Shown here: positions 18,510 to 27,700 of the stretch, piece after piece
Layout: the number at the start of each line of letters is the position of its first letter
Numbering within the stretch: position 1 is the stretch's first letter
NCBI RefSeq assembly: GCF_016735595.1
Contig: NZ_JAERRB010000005.1
Coordinates: 310,001 to 374,000 of the forward strand
DNA from: Chryseolinea lacunae
Lineage (GTDB): Bacteria; Bacteroidota; Bacteroidia; Cytophagales; Cyclobacteriaceae
Length of the DNA: 64,000 bases
Reading direction: 5' to 3'
The notes under the pieces: generated by a model
Told to the model about the DNA's origin: nothing
What the model saw: only the letters and a program-made list of their open reading frames with translations
The model's database searches: none
Position numbers and translations under genes: made by a program

Positions 18510-19130
18510 ATGATGCGTTTTGTTTGGGGCTTTGCGTTGTTGCTGACGGTGCTGCTGGCCGGCAACACGCTTACGTACCTGAACTTCGATCCGCAATTTA
18601 GTTTTCTTCGCCTGAAGCAGGAGGCGATAGCCACGGGGTGGTATCTTCCCTTCTACTATTCGCACGTGCTTGTGGGCGGCATCATTCTGGTGGCCGGGCT
18701 GCTGCAATTGCATCCGTGGTCGCTTCAGAAATTCAGACCCGTGCATCGCGCCCTGGGCTATGTGTATGTGATGGGGATTTTGTTTTTTGCTGCGCCGGGG
18801 GGACTCGTCATGAGTTTCTTTATTCACCGCGGGCCTTGGGTGGAGATCAGCTTTGTGTTGCAGTGCACGCTGTGGTTTGCATTCACGGCGCTTGCCTTCG
18901 ACCGCATACGCAAGAAAGATGTGGCAGCGCACAGGCGCTGGATGTTGCGCAGCTATGCCCTCACCTTTGCCGCCGTGACGTTGCGGCTTTATATTTTCGC
19001 GAGCTCGTCGCGCTTCAACCTGAACCAACCCGAAGCCTATGCCACCATTGCCTGGCTCAGCTGGGTTCCGAATCTTCTGGTGGCCGAGTTCTATATCCGA
19101 CGGGCTGTCACTTCAGCACTACCACGGTGA
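18510..19130 (+). CDS. DUF2306-type integral membrane protein
   Basis: A 206-aa inner-membrane protein with about six hydrophobic segments. FRPVHRALGYVYVMG and the AAHRRWMLRSYALTFAAVTLR block carry conserved His residues in the membrane that are the mark of the DUF2306 family. The function is unknown; a haem or metal site is sometimes suggested because of the His residues. Start codons at 18510 and 18513 are both ATG. It overlaps the convergent mutS2 gene by 23 bp at their 3' ends. Confidence 0.8.
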   Translation: MMRFVWGFALLLTVLLAGNTLTYLNFDPQFSFLRLKQEAIATGWYLPFYYSHVLVGGIILVAGLLQLHPWSLQKFRPVHRALGYVYVMGILFFAAPGGLVMSFFIHRGPWVEISFVLQCTLWFAFTALAFDRIRKKDVAAHRRWMLRSYALTFAAVTLRLYIFASSSRFNLNQPEAYATIAWLSWVPNLLVAEFYIRRAVTSALPR

Positions 19131-21468
19131 TGCCGTCGCCGCCGCGTTCAATGTGTTCGTCTTTGATGCTGGCAACTTCCTTGTATCCCTTCAGGTGATC
19201 GCGCACCACTTTGCGCAAAACGCCTTCGCCTTTGCCGTGCAGGATGCGGAGTTCGCCTTGTGCCAACAGAATGGCCGTGTCCATAAACTGATCCAGTATG
19301 CCAAGCACTTCGTCAACCCGCTTGCCACGAATGTCGAGCGTGGAGTTGAACAGTGTTCGCTTTTCGTGCACGTTGATGCCGGCGGAGCGGAGGCGGGCCA
19401 CAATCTCTTTCTCCACGGCCGCTGTTATTTTTTCGAGCTTGTCGAGCTTGGTCACTGACTTCAGCAAGCCAAATTGCACGGTGGCATTCTTGCCTTGAAT
19501 GGTGAGGATGATGCCGCTTCCCTCCTGCCCGATGATGCGCACGCGATCGCCTTCCTTCAAAGTTTGGACCGGCTTCGTTTCTTTCTTCGGCGCCTCCACC
19601 TGTTGCGTCAGCGACTCCAGGTTTTTTCGCACCTTGAGCGTTTCTTTTTTCTCTGCCTTGTTTTCCTTGATGTGGCGGATGGTCTTTTCGATTTCGCGGT
19701 TGGTGTTTTTCAGCAACGTGGCCGCGTCTTCTTTTGCACGGTTGATGATGTCTTTCTTTCGTGTCTCCAGGTCGGTAGACAGCGTTTGATAGCGCGACAG
19801 GGATTGTTTCAATTCAATCTCCTGCTTCTCCATGCGTTTTATCTTTTCACTCAGCTCCTGCCGTTCTTTTTCCAGCGAACGCACCATCGACTCCACGCCG
19901 GCGAGGTCTTTGCCCACCAGCTTTTCGGCCTCCTGCAAGGTGCTTTTGGGCAGACCTGTTTTGCGCGCAATCTCCAGGGCAAACGAGCTCCCGGGCTTGC
20001 CGATGTCGAGCATGTAGAGCGGCTCCAGGTGTTCGTCGTCGAAGCGCATGGCCGCGTTGCGTATGCCGGGTTGCTGCCCCGCGAAGAGTTTCAGGTTGTA
20101 GTAGTGCGTGGTGGCGAGGCCCCACACCCTGCGCTGCAGCAACGCATCCAGTATGGCTTGCGCGATGGCGCCGCCAAAGTCGGGATCCGTGCCCGAACCC
20201 AGCTCATCCATCAGCACCAGCGACTTGTCGGTGGCCGATTGAATGAACATGTTCATGTTTCGCAGGTGACTGCTATAGGTACTCAAATCATTTTCGATGG
20301 ATTGCTGGTCGCCGATATCCAGAAAGATGCTTTTAAAAATTCCGGCACGCGAACGGTCCGACACGGGAATGAGCATGCCACATTGCAGCATGTATTGCAG
20401 TAGCCCCACCGTTTTCAGACACACCGACTTTCCACCCGCGTTTGGACCCGACACCAGCAGCATGCGTTGCTGTTCGTTCAGTTCCAGCGTGAGGGGCACC
20501 ACATCGCGTTTTCCTTTCAGGCTCAAATACAGCAGCGGATGTTTGGCCACATACCACACCAGCTCGGGTTTGTCGGTGAGCAAGGGAAGGTCGGCGTTGA
20601 TGTCGAGGGAGAATTTTGCTTTCGCGCGAACAAAATCCAGTTGTGACAAAAAGCGGTAGGCACTTTTCAGGGCCGGCAGTTGCACGCGAAACGAATCGGT
20701 AAGTTCTTTCAGGATGCGTATCACTTCGCGTTTCTCGGCGTGTTCGAGGTCGCGGATTTCGTTGTTGGCGTCCAGCAGCTCGGCGGGTTCCATAAACACG
20801 GTCTGGCCCGTGGCCGACTCGTCGAGGATGAAGCCTTTGAGGCGGCGTTTGTGTTCGGCTTGTATGGGAATGACCAACCGGCCATCGCGAATGGTGGGCA
20901 GCGCGCCGTCGGGCACCCAGCTTTCGCTCACGGCGTTGCGATAGATCTGGTCGGCCAGTTTGCGCAGGCGACCTTGTTCGTCGCGCAGCTTCTTGCGCAC
21001 CCGGCCCAGTTCTACGCTGGCCGAATCGCGCACCATGGCTTTGTCGTCTATTTTGGTGGTGATGTTCTGCACGAGCGAGGCCGTCACCGTCACGGGCTCC
21101 GTCATGCGGAAAAGCTCGGGATAGACCTCGGCATTCTTCACCAGAAAATTCTTGCAGGCAATGATGGTCTCGAGCGAATAGGCCAGTTGCAGAAATTCGT
21201 CGGCCTCCAGCCAATTGCCTTCCAGGGCAATCTTCTGAATCCAGTCGGAGGCGTCCAGGAAGTGTTGGGAGGGAAACGTTTCGCCTTTTTCCAGTATCTG
21301 CCGGAACTCCAGGTTTTGCTTCAGCAACACGCGGATAAAATCGTGCTCGCTGCTGAAACGCATACGGTCTACCCAGTCTTCGCCGGCGGGCGAATGACAG
21401 TAGGCTTTCAATTTTTGACGAATCTGGTTAAAGCCCAGTTTTTCTTCGAACGAATCGGGATAAATCAT
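19108..21468 (-). CDS. mutS2: Endonuclease MutS2
   Basis: MutS-family ATPase without the mismatch-recognition domain; acts in suppression of recombination or, as shown in Bacillus, in rescue of collided ribosomes. 786 aa, the usual length. Core lever/clamp helices occupy about 1-310. The ATPase has Walker A SGPNAGGKSVCLKT and Walker B SLVLMDELGSGTDP. A long charged coiled coil spans about 510-630, then a KOW-like strand region. The C-terminal Smr domain (about 710-786) has LDIRGKRVDE and the nuclease loop HGKGEG. All motifs look intact. The gene overlaps the downstream DUF4296 start region by 4 bp and the convergent DUF2306 gene by 23 bp. Confidence 0.96.
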   Translation of the reverse strand: MIYPDSFEEKLGFNQIRQKLKAYCHSPAGEDWVDRMRFSSEHDFIRVLLKQNLEFRQILEKGETFPSQHFLDASDWIQKIALEGNWLEADEFLQLAYSLETIIACKNFLVKNAEVYPELFRMTEPVTVTASLVQNITTKIDDKAMVRDSASVELGRVRKKLRDEQGRLRKLADQIYRNAVSESWVPDGALPTIRDGRLVIPIQAEHKRRLKGFILDESATGQTVFMEPAELLDANNEIRDLEHAEKREVIRILKELTDSFRVQLPALKSAYRFLSQLDFVRAKAKFSLDINADLPLLTDKPELVWYVAKHPLLYLSLKGKRDVVPLTLELNEQQRMLLVSGPNAGGKSVCLKTVGLLQYMLQCGMLIPVSDRSRAGIFKSIFLDIGDQQSIENDLSTYSSHLRNMNMFIQSATDKSLVLMDELGSGTDPDFGGAIAQAILDALLQRRVWGLATTHYYNLKLFAGQQPGIRNAAMRFDDEHLEPLYMLDIGKPGSSFALEIARKTGLPKSTLQEAEKLVGKDLAGVESMVRSLEKERQELSEKIKRMEKQEIELKQSLSRYQTLSTDLETRKKDIINRAKEDAATLLKNTNREIEKTIRHIKENKAEKKETLKVRKNLESLTQQVEAPKKETKPVQTLKEGDRVRIIGQEGSGIILTIQGKNATVQFGLLKSVTKLDKLEKITAAVEKEIVARLRSAGINVHEKRTLFNSTLDIRGKRVDEVLGILDQFMDTAILLAQGELRILHGKGEGVLRKVVRDHLKGYKEVASIKDEHIERGGDGITVVVLK

Positions 21469-21851
21469 TGTGGATGCTGACCGGAAAGAATACGCTGCTC
21501 CCGCAAATTCAGGGAGTCTACCAATTGGGAATAGATGCCCTCGATGACACCGGGACGATCGACATAGTAGTCAAGTGAAACCCGGAACGAGGAATCGGTC
21601 ACGCCGTTCTTTTCAAACACTTTGTCTTTCAATTTTGCAAAAATCTGTTCGCTGGTGTCGCGCTTCAGGGCGAGGGCATTCACCTTTTGCTCCACTACGT
21701 AAAGATCGGACAGAACGTTCACCACCTTGTCCTGGGGGAGCAAATTCTGGGGTGCCTTTTCCTTTCCACACGAAAATGCCAGGACTGCCACCAGCAGAAC
21801 GAGCCCTGTGCAGACGGGGGCAATCATCGGACCTTTCACAGATTTTCTCAA
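21465..21851 (-). CDS. DUF4296 lipoprotein
   Basis: A 128-aa lipoprotein; hydrophobic signal and lipobox AFSCGKEK, then a helical domain. VVNVLSDLYVVEQKVNAL and FEKNGVTDSSFRVSLDYYVDRPG are the hallmarks of DUF4296, a family found next to many Bacteroidota genes with no known role. The longest frame opens with TTG (21851), which gives the basic n-region RKSVKG; the first ATG is at 21827. A TATTTTG box at 21875-21881 on the minus strand fits a promoter upstream of the TTG. Its stop overlaps the mutS2 start by 4 bp, so the two are coupled. Confidence 0.85.
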   Translation of the reverse strand: MRKSVKGPMIAPVCTGLVLLVAVLAFSCGKEKAPQNLLPQDKVVNVLSDLYVVEQKVNALALKRDTSEQIFAKLKDKVFEKNGVTDSSFRVSLDYYVDRPGVIEGIYSQLVDSLNLREQRILSGQHPQ

Positions 21852-21894
21852 CCTATATTCAATTTTGGGTGCGGCAAAATACTCATAATTGTTC

Positions 21895-21902
21895 TATTTT
21901 TG
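21895..21902 (+). promoter_or_regulatory. -7 box of the DUF58/BatA operon
   Basis: TATTTTTG is an exact TAnnTTTG match on the plus strand, in the 135-bp gap between divergent DUF4296 and DUF58. It would leave a leader of about 80 nt before the GTG start at 21987. Confidence 0.4.
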
Positions 21903-21986
21903 GCCAATTCCCTAGTGGTTAGGGTATGGAGAACGTCGGAAAGTGGTTGCTTTCCGGGTCTTTTCAAACAAATACAATACCAGCCG

Positions 21987-22865
21987 GTGAAAGCGCTTTT
22001 AAAAAAGTTACGTCGCTACGAGATCCAGATCCGCAAGGCTATCAACAGCCAGATGCAGGGTGACTTTCACTCTGTGTTCAAAGGATCGGGTCTGGAGTTT
22101 GACGATGTGCGCCCCTACCAATATGGCGACGATGTGCGCATCATCGACTGGAACGTGACGGCCAAAGGGCACGGCACCTTTGTGAAAACATTCCGCGAGG
22201 AAAAAGAGCAAACTGTGTTCTTCATCCTCGACGTGAGCGCTTCCGAAGACATCGGCAGTCCCGGCGCCACCAAGGCCGACATCGGCAAAGAAATTTGTGG
22301 CGTGCTGGCCCTGTCGGCATCCAAAGAATCAGGACACGTGGGCCTGATTTGTTTTTCGGATGTGAAGGAAAAATACATGAAGCCCAACAAAGGGCCTTCG
22401 CAGGCCTATGAAATCATCAGCACCCTGGCCAAGCTGAAACCTCAGTCGCTGAAAACAAATCTCTCCAAAGCCCTGGCCTTTGCGCTCAACGCCATCCGCC
22501 GCCGCAGCGTGGTGATTCTCATCTCCGACTTTATAGACGAAGGATACTCCAACAACCTGAAAGCGCTGGCCCGCCGGCACGACCTGGTGGTTATTCACAT
22601 CAGCGACAAACGCGAAACACGCTTGCCCAAGCTGGGCATCATTCCCGTGATCGACAAGGAAACGCAAAAGACGTTGTGGATCAACACGTCGTTTGGCGAC
22701 TTCCGCGAAAAGATCAGCAAGGGCCACGACCAGCGAAAAGCGGAGCTTCAAAAATTCAGTCGCAAACACGAGATCAATTTTATATCGCTCGATACAGACG
22801 AAGACTATGTGCCCAAGTTGCTGAGGTTATTCAAAGTGCGGAACAAATCGTTAAAAACTTCGTGA
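21987..22865 (+). CDS. DUF58 domain protein (Bat operon)
   Basis: A 292-aa cytoplasmic DUF58 protein. The family blocks are GSGLEFDDVRPYQYGDDVR and IDWNVTAKGHGTFVKTF, followed by a VWA-like fold with VFFILDVSAS (MIDAS-like DxSxS) near residue 88. It starts at a GTG, VKALLKKLRRYEIQIRKA, which aligns with the usual MKELLKK-type N-terminus; the upstream in-frame extension covers the divergent DUF4296 gene and is rejected. In this lineage DUF58 is usually preceded by a MoxR AAA+ chaperone. None is present here. It heads a three-gene run ending with BatA. Confidence 0.9.
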   Translation: MKALLKKLRRYEIQIRKAINSQMQGDFHSVFKGSGLEFDDVRPYQYGDDVRIIDWNVTAKGHGTFVKTFREEKEQTVFFILDVSASEDIGSPGATKADIGKEICGVLALSASKESGHVGLICFSDVKEKYMKPNKGPSQAYEIISTLAKLKPQSLKTNLSKALAFALNAIRRRSVVILISDFIDEGYSNNLKALARRHDLVVIHISDKRETRLPKLGIIPVIDKETQKTLWINTSFGDFREKISKGHDQRKAELQKFSRKHEINFISLDTDEDYVPKLLRLFKVRNKSLKTS

Positions 22866-22870
22866 CGGCA

Positions 22871-23779
22871 ATGAATCTGAGGCGCAGGCTTTACGGCATA
22901 CTTTTACTTTTTCTCTGCACCCTGGGCACCACCCAAGCGCAGGACGTGACGGTGCACAGCGGATTTTTTCTAGACAGCGTGCGCGTGGGAGATGTGTCGG
23001 GCTATTACCTTACCGCCCGCTATCCACGCAGCCTCACCGTGCTCTTCCCCGACTCGGCCTACAACTTTGCACCCTTCGAATTCGAGCGCAAAAAATATTT
23101 CACCACGCAAACCCACGACGGCAAAAGCTATGACAGTGTGGTGTATTATGTGTCGACCTTCGAGATCGACCGCATCCAGACCTTAAGCCTTCCGGTATTT
23201 CAACTGAACCCACGCGACTGCACCGTCTACGAATCGCCGATAGACACTATCCTGTTTACTGCGCTGGTGCCAAATTTGCCCGACACCGTGTCTATTGAAA
23301 AGCTGCCGCTCAAGGTTTCCATTGCTCACCAGGATGTGCCGTCGGAGTTTAACTACCCGGTGCTGTTTATTGTGTTGGGTGCACTGGTGGTGCTGGGCAT
23401 TGTGGGATGGTTTGTTTTTGGCAAGCGTATTCGTCGTCACTATCGCCTGAAGCGACTGCAGGCCTCACATCAGAAGTTTATGGAAGCCTACACGGCAAAC
23501 GTGGAGTCTATACGCAGCACGTTCTCAGTGCCAGTCACGGAGCAGGCGCTATCGCAATGGAAAAAGTATATGGAACAGCTGGAGTCGCGTCCGTTCACCA
23601 AGCTCACGGCCAAAGAAATTGCGCGCATGGAGAAAGACGACTCGCTGGGGAAAATTCTGCATGCCGTAGACGGTGCCATCTATGGACACGACACCACGGT
23701 GGTTGATTCGCTGGAGAATCTGAAACAGATTGCCGGCCAACACTTTTCTAAAAAACTGGAGGAGGTGAAGCATGGATAA
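22871..23779 (+). CDS. Bat-operon membrane protein
   Basis: A 302-aa exported, membrane-anchored protein. It has an N-terminal signal ending TTQAQ at about residue 24, a periplasmic beta-rich domain (about 25-160), one transmembrane helix (YPVLFIVLGALVVLGIVGWF, about 166-185), then a basic, helical cytoplasmic tail (KRIRRHYRLKRLQ onward). This layout matches the unnamed protein between DUF58 and BatA in Bacteroidota Bat operons and is BatD-like in arrangement only. The ATG at 22871 is 5 bp after the DUF58 stop. The stop overlaps batA by 8 bp. Confidence 0.8.
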   Translation: MNLRRRLYGILLLFLCTLGTTQAQDVTVHSGFFLDSVRVGDVSGYYLTARYPRSLTVLFPDSAYNFAPFEFERKKYFTTQTHDGKSYDSVVYYVSTFEIDRIQTLSLPVFQLNPRDCTVYESPIDTILFTALVPNLPDTVSIEKLPLKVSIAHQDVPSEFNYPVLFIVLGALVVLGIVGWFVFGKRIRRHYRLKRLQASHQKFMEAYTANVESIRSTFSVPVTEQALSQWKKYMEQLESRPFTKLTAKEIARMEKDDSLGKILHAVDGAIYGHDTTVVDSLENLKQIAGQHFSKKLEEVKHG

Positions 23780-24815
23780 TTTCGCAGCACCGTGGTATTC
23801 GTTGGACTGGTTCAGCCTGTCGTCTTTCAAGGCCTATACGTGGGATAATCCTTCGTTTCTTTATGCCCTGGTGGCGGTGCCGTTTTTGTTTTTGTTCCGC
23901 TGGCTGTGGCGCTATCGTTTCAACCAGAAGCTGCCGGTGGCAGTGACGCAGAAAGACCTGCGCGTTTCTCCGCTCACGCTCATCCGTTTGTTGCCCGAAT
24001 TTTTCCTGATGCTGGCGCTGGCGTTGATTGTTGTGGCTCTGGCACGACCCCAGAAGTCGAACGAGAAAGTGGAGCAGTGGACCGAAGGGATCGACATCAT
24101 GATCGGCCTTGACATTTCGCAGTCGATGAAAATTGAAGACTTTTCTCCAGACCGACTGGAAGCAGCAAAAGGCGTGGCCCGCGATTTCATTAGCGGCCGT
24201 GTGCAGGATCGCATTGGCATCGTGGTGTTTTCGGGCGATGCATTTTCGCTTGCGCCGCTCACCACCGACTACGACTTATTAAAATCCTACCTGAACGAAA
24301 TCAGCTTCGAGATGATTGAGAACCGTGGCACCGCCATTGGCAGCGCGCTCGCCGTGGTGACCAACCGCATGAGCGAATCGGAATCAAAATCGAAAGTGTG
24401 TATCCTGTTGAGCGACGGCGACAACAACGGCGGCAACATCGACCCCATCACGGCCGCAGAACTCGCGGCTGCCTATGGCATCAAGATCTACACCATTGTG
24501 GTGGGCAAGGAAGGCCAGGTGCCCTATGGCAAAGACTTCTTCGGACGCCCCATGATGATCGACAACACCGTGGACGAAACCACCATGCGCCGCATTGCCA
24601 AGATTGGCGGCGGAGAATTTTTCAGGGCCACCGACAACAAGGCACTGAGCCAGGTGTTTGCCCGCATCGATCAATTTGAAAAAGCAGAGATCAAGGAAAC
24701 GCGTTTCAAAGACACTACCGACTATTACTTCATCTACCTGCAGTGGGCCATCGGCTTCTTTTTGCTATGGCTCCTCATGAAGTCCACCTTCCTCAGCAAC
24801 GTGCTGCAGGATTAG
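23772..24815 (+). CDS. batA: BatA-type VWA membrane protein
   Basis: Integral membrane protein of 347 aa with a cytosolic or periplasmic von Willebrand A domain. The first 90 residues hold two hydrophobic segments. The VWA domain has an intact MIDAS: DxSxS as IGLDISQSMK, the Thr in NRGTAIGSAL, and the Asp in CILLSDGDNNGG. A C-terminal helix WAIGFFLLWLLMK anchors it. Bat proteins are associated with aerotolerance in Bacteroides and with MoxR chaperones. The usual batB, batC and batD do not follow; the next gene is a convergent LysE exporter overlapping by 4 bp. Confidence 0.9.
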   Translation: MDNFAAPWYSLDWFSLSSFKAYTWDNPSFLYALVAVPFLFLFRWLWRYRFNQKLPVAVTQKDLRVSPLTLIRLLPEFFLMLALALIVVALARPQKSNEKVEQWTEGIDIMIGLDISQSMKIEDFSPDRLEAAKGVARDFISGRVQDRIGIVVFSGDAFSLAPLTTDYDLLKSYLNEISFEMIENRGTAIGSALAVVTNRMSESESKSKVCILLSDGDNNGGNIDPITAAELAAAYGIKIYTIVVGKEGQVPYGKDFFGRPMMIDNTVDETTMRRIAKIGGGEFFRATDNKALSQVFARIDQFEKAEIKETRFKDTTDYYFIYLQWAIGFFLLWLLMKSTFLSNVLQD

Positions 24816-25441
24816 TGCGGAATGTTGTCAGGGAAAAAGATCAGCCTTCCGGCAAACACAATCAACACAATGCCCAACACGATGTTCATGATCCGGATGA
24901 AGCGCGGCGTGATGAGCGCGCGGAGTTTGTCGGCAAGTTTGGCTTTGATAAGGTCGGTAGAAAACACCGTGCCCACAATGGAACCAAAGAACACAAACGC
25001 TTCGTCTATGGACGTGTAGCCCAAACGGGTTGTGGCCACGCCTACGGTGGCGATCCAGAAGAACAGCACCATGGGACTGAGGCCGTTGATAAAAAATCCT
25101 TTCAGGGCAAGGCGAAGCCAGTTGCGTTCCTGAATGTTTTTCGGATCGAAGGCAACAAGCTTGCGGCTTTTCACAAAGAGGTAGTAGACGCCAAACCCCA
25201 GCAACACCAGCCCTCCGCCATAAGCCAGGTAGTGACGAAAGCTTTCGGCCTGCATGAACTGAATTAACCCAAAGTAGGAAACGAAAATATAGAGCGCGTC
25301 GCTGCACGAGATGCCGACGGCTACCCAGAAGCCACTCCAGAACCCACGCTCGATGCTGGTTTGGAGCAAGGCAAAAAACACCGGCCCAATGAGGAAGGCC
25401 AGTACTATGCCAGACAGCACACCGTCACGAACGATTCCCAT
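24812..25441 (-). CDS. LysE/RhtB-type exporter
   Basis: A 209-aa inner-membrane protein with about six hydrophobic helices. GVLSGIVLAFLIGPVFFALLQ is the first helix with the conserved GPV family motif, followed by ERGFWSGFWVAVGISCSD. LysE-type proteins export amino acids or derivatives; the substrate here is unknown. The start codon lies inside the GH3 gene (17-bp overlap), so the two are probably co-translated and may act together. The stop overlaps batA by 4 bp. Confidence 0.88.
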   Translation of the reverse strand: MGIVRDGVLSGIVLAFLIGPVFFALLQTSIERGFWSGFWVAVGISCSDALYIFVSYFGLIQFMQAESFRHYLAYGGGLVLLGFGVYYLFVKSRKLVAFDPKNIQERNWLRLALKGFFINGLSPMVLFFWIATVGVATTRLGYTSIDEAFVFFGSIVGTVFSTDLIKAKLADKLRALITPRFIRIMNIVLGIVLIVFAGRLIFFPDNIPH

Positions 25442-26981
25442 TCGAATGCTGTTGAAGGAAATTTTTCCAATCGTCTAACTGGGCGTTTTTCATTACCCGT
25501 GGAAATTTGTTCTGACCGCCAACTTTTCCCTTCGACTCCATCCAATCATAAAATGTTTTCAACGGCAGCACGTCCACAAATATTTCCTTCAAGGCTGCGC
25601 TGCGCTCCACGGCATAGTCGTCGTTGAGGGCCTTGAGGTGTTCGTCAATTTTTTCTTTCAGAAGTTTCTTATCCACCTTTTCGTCGGTGCCCACAAACCA
25701 GTGGTGTGCAAACAACGAATCGTGTGGAATGCCTGCCACGGTGAACTCGGGGATGTTTACGTTGAAATCGTTAGACACCAGCTCGATCGCTTTGTTCATG
25801 TTGTCCACCGACAAGTGTTCGCCGCAAAGGCTGAGAAAATGTTTGGTGCGACCGGTGATGACAATTTCAGCTTCTTCGAGCGACGTGAACTTGATGACGT
25901 CGCCGATGATGTAGCGCCACGCGCCCGCACACGACGACAGCAGTATGGCGTAGTCTTTTCCTTCTTCCACTTCATCGATCATGAACGACTCGGCGTCGGG
26001 GTTCACTTCGCCGTTGGCGTCGAAGTTCTTTTCATCGAACGGTATAAATTCGTAGAAGATGCCATTGTTGAGTACCAGGCGCATGGTGCGTCGGTTGGGA
26101 TAGGCCTGAAAAGCGATGAAGCCCTCGGAAGCAAGATACGTTTCGATGTAGCTGATGGGACGGCCCAGCAGTTTTTCAAATCCCTTGCGATAAGGATCGA
26201 ACGACACGCCACCGTGCACATACACTTCGAGGTTGGGCCAAATTTCGTGGATGTTTTTGAGACCGTGATAGCTGATGATTTTTTCCATCAGGATTTGTAT
26301 CCATGCGGGCACCCCCACCACCACGCCAATGTCCCAGCCGCTGGCCTTGCGTGCTATCTCATCGAGCTTCGCATCCCAGTTGCGTGTCTTCGCGATTTTT
26401 TTTCCGGGCTTGTAGAAATGTTGAAACCAGAAGGGCAGACGCGCGGCCTGTATGCCGCTGAGGTCGCCTTCGAAGTAGCTGCCGCGTTTGTTCAAGTGTG
26501 TGCTGCCCCCGAGCATGAGAATGCCCGACTGAAAAATTTCAGGTTCGAGATCGTATTTGGAAAGCGACAGAATCTGACGGATGCTCGTCTTCTGTATCGC
26601 CTTGGTCATGTCTTTGGTGACGGGAATATATTTCGACGAGGCTTCGGATGTTCCGGAGCTGAGCGCAAAATATTTTATTCTTCCGGGCCAGCACACATTG
26701 GTTGCTCCCTGCAAGGCAAGCGTCCACCACTCCGCGTGAATTTTGTTGTAGGTATGAATGGGGATTTGTTTCTTGAAGCGTTTGTAGAATTCTTTGTCGC
26801 CTTTGCGAAACCCTTGCAGCACGTCGGCAAAACTGTAGTGTTTTCCAAATTCCGTTTGACTGGCGGTCATAAGCAATTCCTTCAGCTCTTTTTTTTGCAG
26901 ATCGAAGGGAGAGGTATATTCCTGCTCCATCATTTCGCGGAGCCGGATCCCTTTTTTCAGCAATGTTCCGAGGAGTGCCAT
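25425..26981 (-). CDS. GH3-family acyl-adenylating enzyme
   Basis: A 518-aa member of the GH3 auxin-responsive-promoter family. Plant members activate acyl acids such as indole-acetate or jasmonate as AMP esters and join them to amino acids. Adenylation motifs are visible: ALSSGTSEASSKYIPVT (phosphate loop), YIETYLASEGFIAFQ, and VITGRTKHFLSLCGEHLS (motif near the C-terminal hinge). Bacterial GH3 proteins are common in Bacteroidota, but their substrates are mostly unknown. The 17-bp overlap with a LysE-type exporter suggests that a product could be exported. Start ATG at 26981. Confidence 0.88.
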   Translation of the reverse strand: MALLGTLLKKGIRLREMMEQEYTSPFDLQKKELKELLMTASQTEFGKHYSFADVLQGFRKGDKEFYKRFKKQIPIHTYNKIHAEWWTLALQGATNVCWPGRIKYFALSSGTSEASSKYIPVTKDMTKAIQKTSIRQILSLSKYDLEPEIFQSGILMLGGSTHLNKRGSYFEGDLSGIQAARLPFWFQHFYKPGKKIAKTRNWDAKLDEIARKASGWDIGVVVGVPAWIQILMEKIISYHGLKNIHEIWPNLEVYVHGGVSFDPYRKGFEKLLGRPISYIETYLASEGFIAFQAYPNRRTMRLVLNNGIFYEFIPFDEKNFDANGEVNPDAESFMIDEVEEGKDYAILLSSCAGAWRYIIGDVIKFTSLEEAEIVITGRTKHFLSLCGEHLSVDNMNKAIELVSNDFNVNIPEFTVAGIPHDSLFAHHWFVGTDEKVDKKLLKEKIDEHLKALNDDYAVERSAALKEIFVDVLPLKTFYDWMESKGKVGGQNKFPRVMKNAQLDDWKNFLQQHSNGNRS

Positions 26982-26989
26982 ATTTGCGT

Positions 26990-26997
26990 TAGCTTTG
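26990..26997 (+). promoter_or_regulatory. -7 box upstream of the YggS gene
   Basis: TAGCTTTG matches TAnnTTTG and lies 26 bases before the ATG at 27023, in the 41-bp gap between divergent genes. No -33 match was found. Confidence 0.4.
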
Positions 26998-27022
26998 GTG
27001 GATTGAAGGGCTAAAAATAGGC

Positions 27023-27697
27023 ATGAATATTAAGAATAACATAAACAATTTTCGCCAAAACTTACCTGCGGGATGCGAACTGGTGGCGGTGAGCAAAACC
27101 AAACCCATCGAAGCCATTAAAGAGGCCTATGCCGCAGGCCAGCGTGTGTTTGGCGAAAACAAGGTGCAGGAACTTGTGCCCAAGCACGAAGCCTTACCCA
27201 AAGACATTGCCTGGCACATGATTGGGCACCTGCAATCCAACAAGGTGAAATACATTGCGCCGTTTGTGTCGCTCATCCATTCGGTAGACAGTGCCAAATT
27301 GCTGGAAGAAATCAATAAGCAAGCAGCCAAAGTCAACCGCATCATCCCCTGCCTCCTGCAACTACACATTGCCGAAGAGGAAACAAAATTTGGTTTTTCG
27401 GAAGACGACGTACAAAAACTTTTTCAATCGCCCGAATTTCAAAACCTTCAGCACATCGAAGTGCGCGGACTCATGGGCATGGCCACCCTCACCACCGATG
27501 AAGCACAGATTCGCAAAGAATTTCACGGACTGAGAATGTTTTTCAATACCCTGAAATCATTGCCGCTTCCACCACAGGTCACGATGGAAGAATTGTCGAT
27601 GGGCATGAGCAGCGACTATAAAATTGCCGCCGAAGAGGGCAGCACACTCATCCGCGTGGGAAGTGCTATTTTTGGCGAACGAACCTATCAACACTAA
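27023..27697 (+). CDS. PLP homeostasis protein, YggS/PROSC family
   Basis: Cytosolic pyridoxal-phosphate-binding protein of 224 aa that buffers PLP and affects amino acid pools. The PLP lysine is in LVAVSKTKPIEAI (about residue 26). HMIGHLQSNKVKYI is the conserved alanine-racemase-like barrel strand, GLMGMATL follows, and LSMGMSSDYKIAAEEGSTLIRVGSAIFG is the C-terminal phosphate-binding signature. Normal length. A DUF423 gene follows after 3 bp and is probably co-transcribed. Confidence 0.95.
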   Translation: MNIKNNINNFRQNLPAGCELVAVSKTKPIEAIKEAYAAGQRVFGENKVQELVPKHEALPKDIAWHMIGHLQSNKVKYIAPFVSLIHSVDSAKLLEEINKQAAKVNRIIPCLLQLHIAEEETKFGFSEDDVQKLFQSPEFQNLQHIEVRGLMGMATLTTDEAQIRKEFHGLRMFFNTLKSLPLPPQVTMEELSMGMSSDYKIAAEEGSTLIRVGSAIFGERTYQH

Positions 27698-27700
27698 CAC

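Noticed and set aside
25638-27014. 458-codon plus-strand frame
   Set aside because: Antisense of the GH3 gene; Val/His/Phe-rich shadow.
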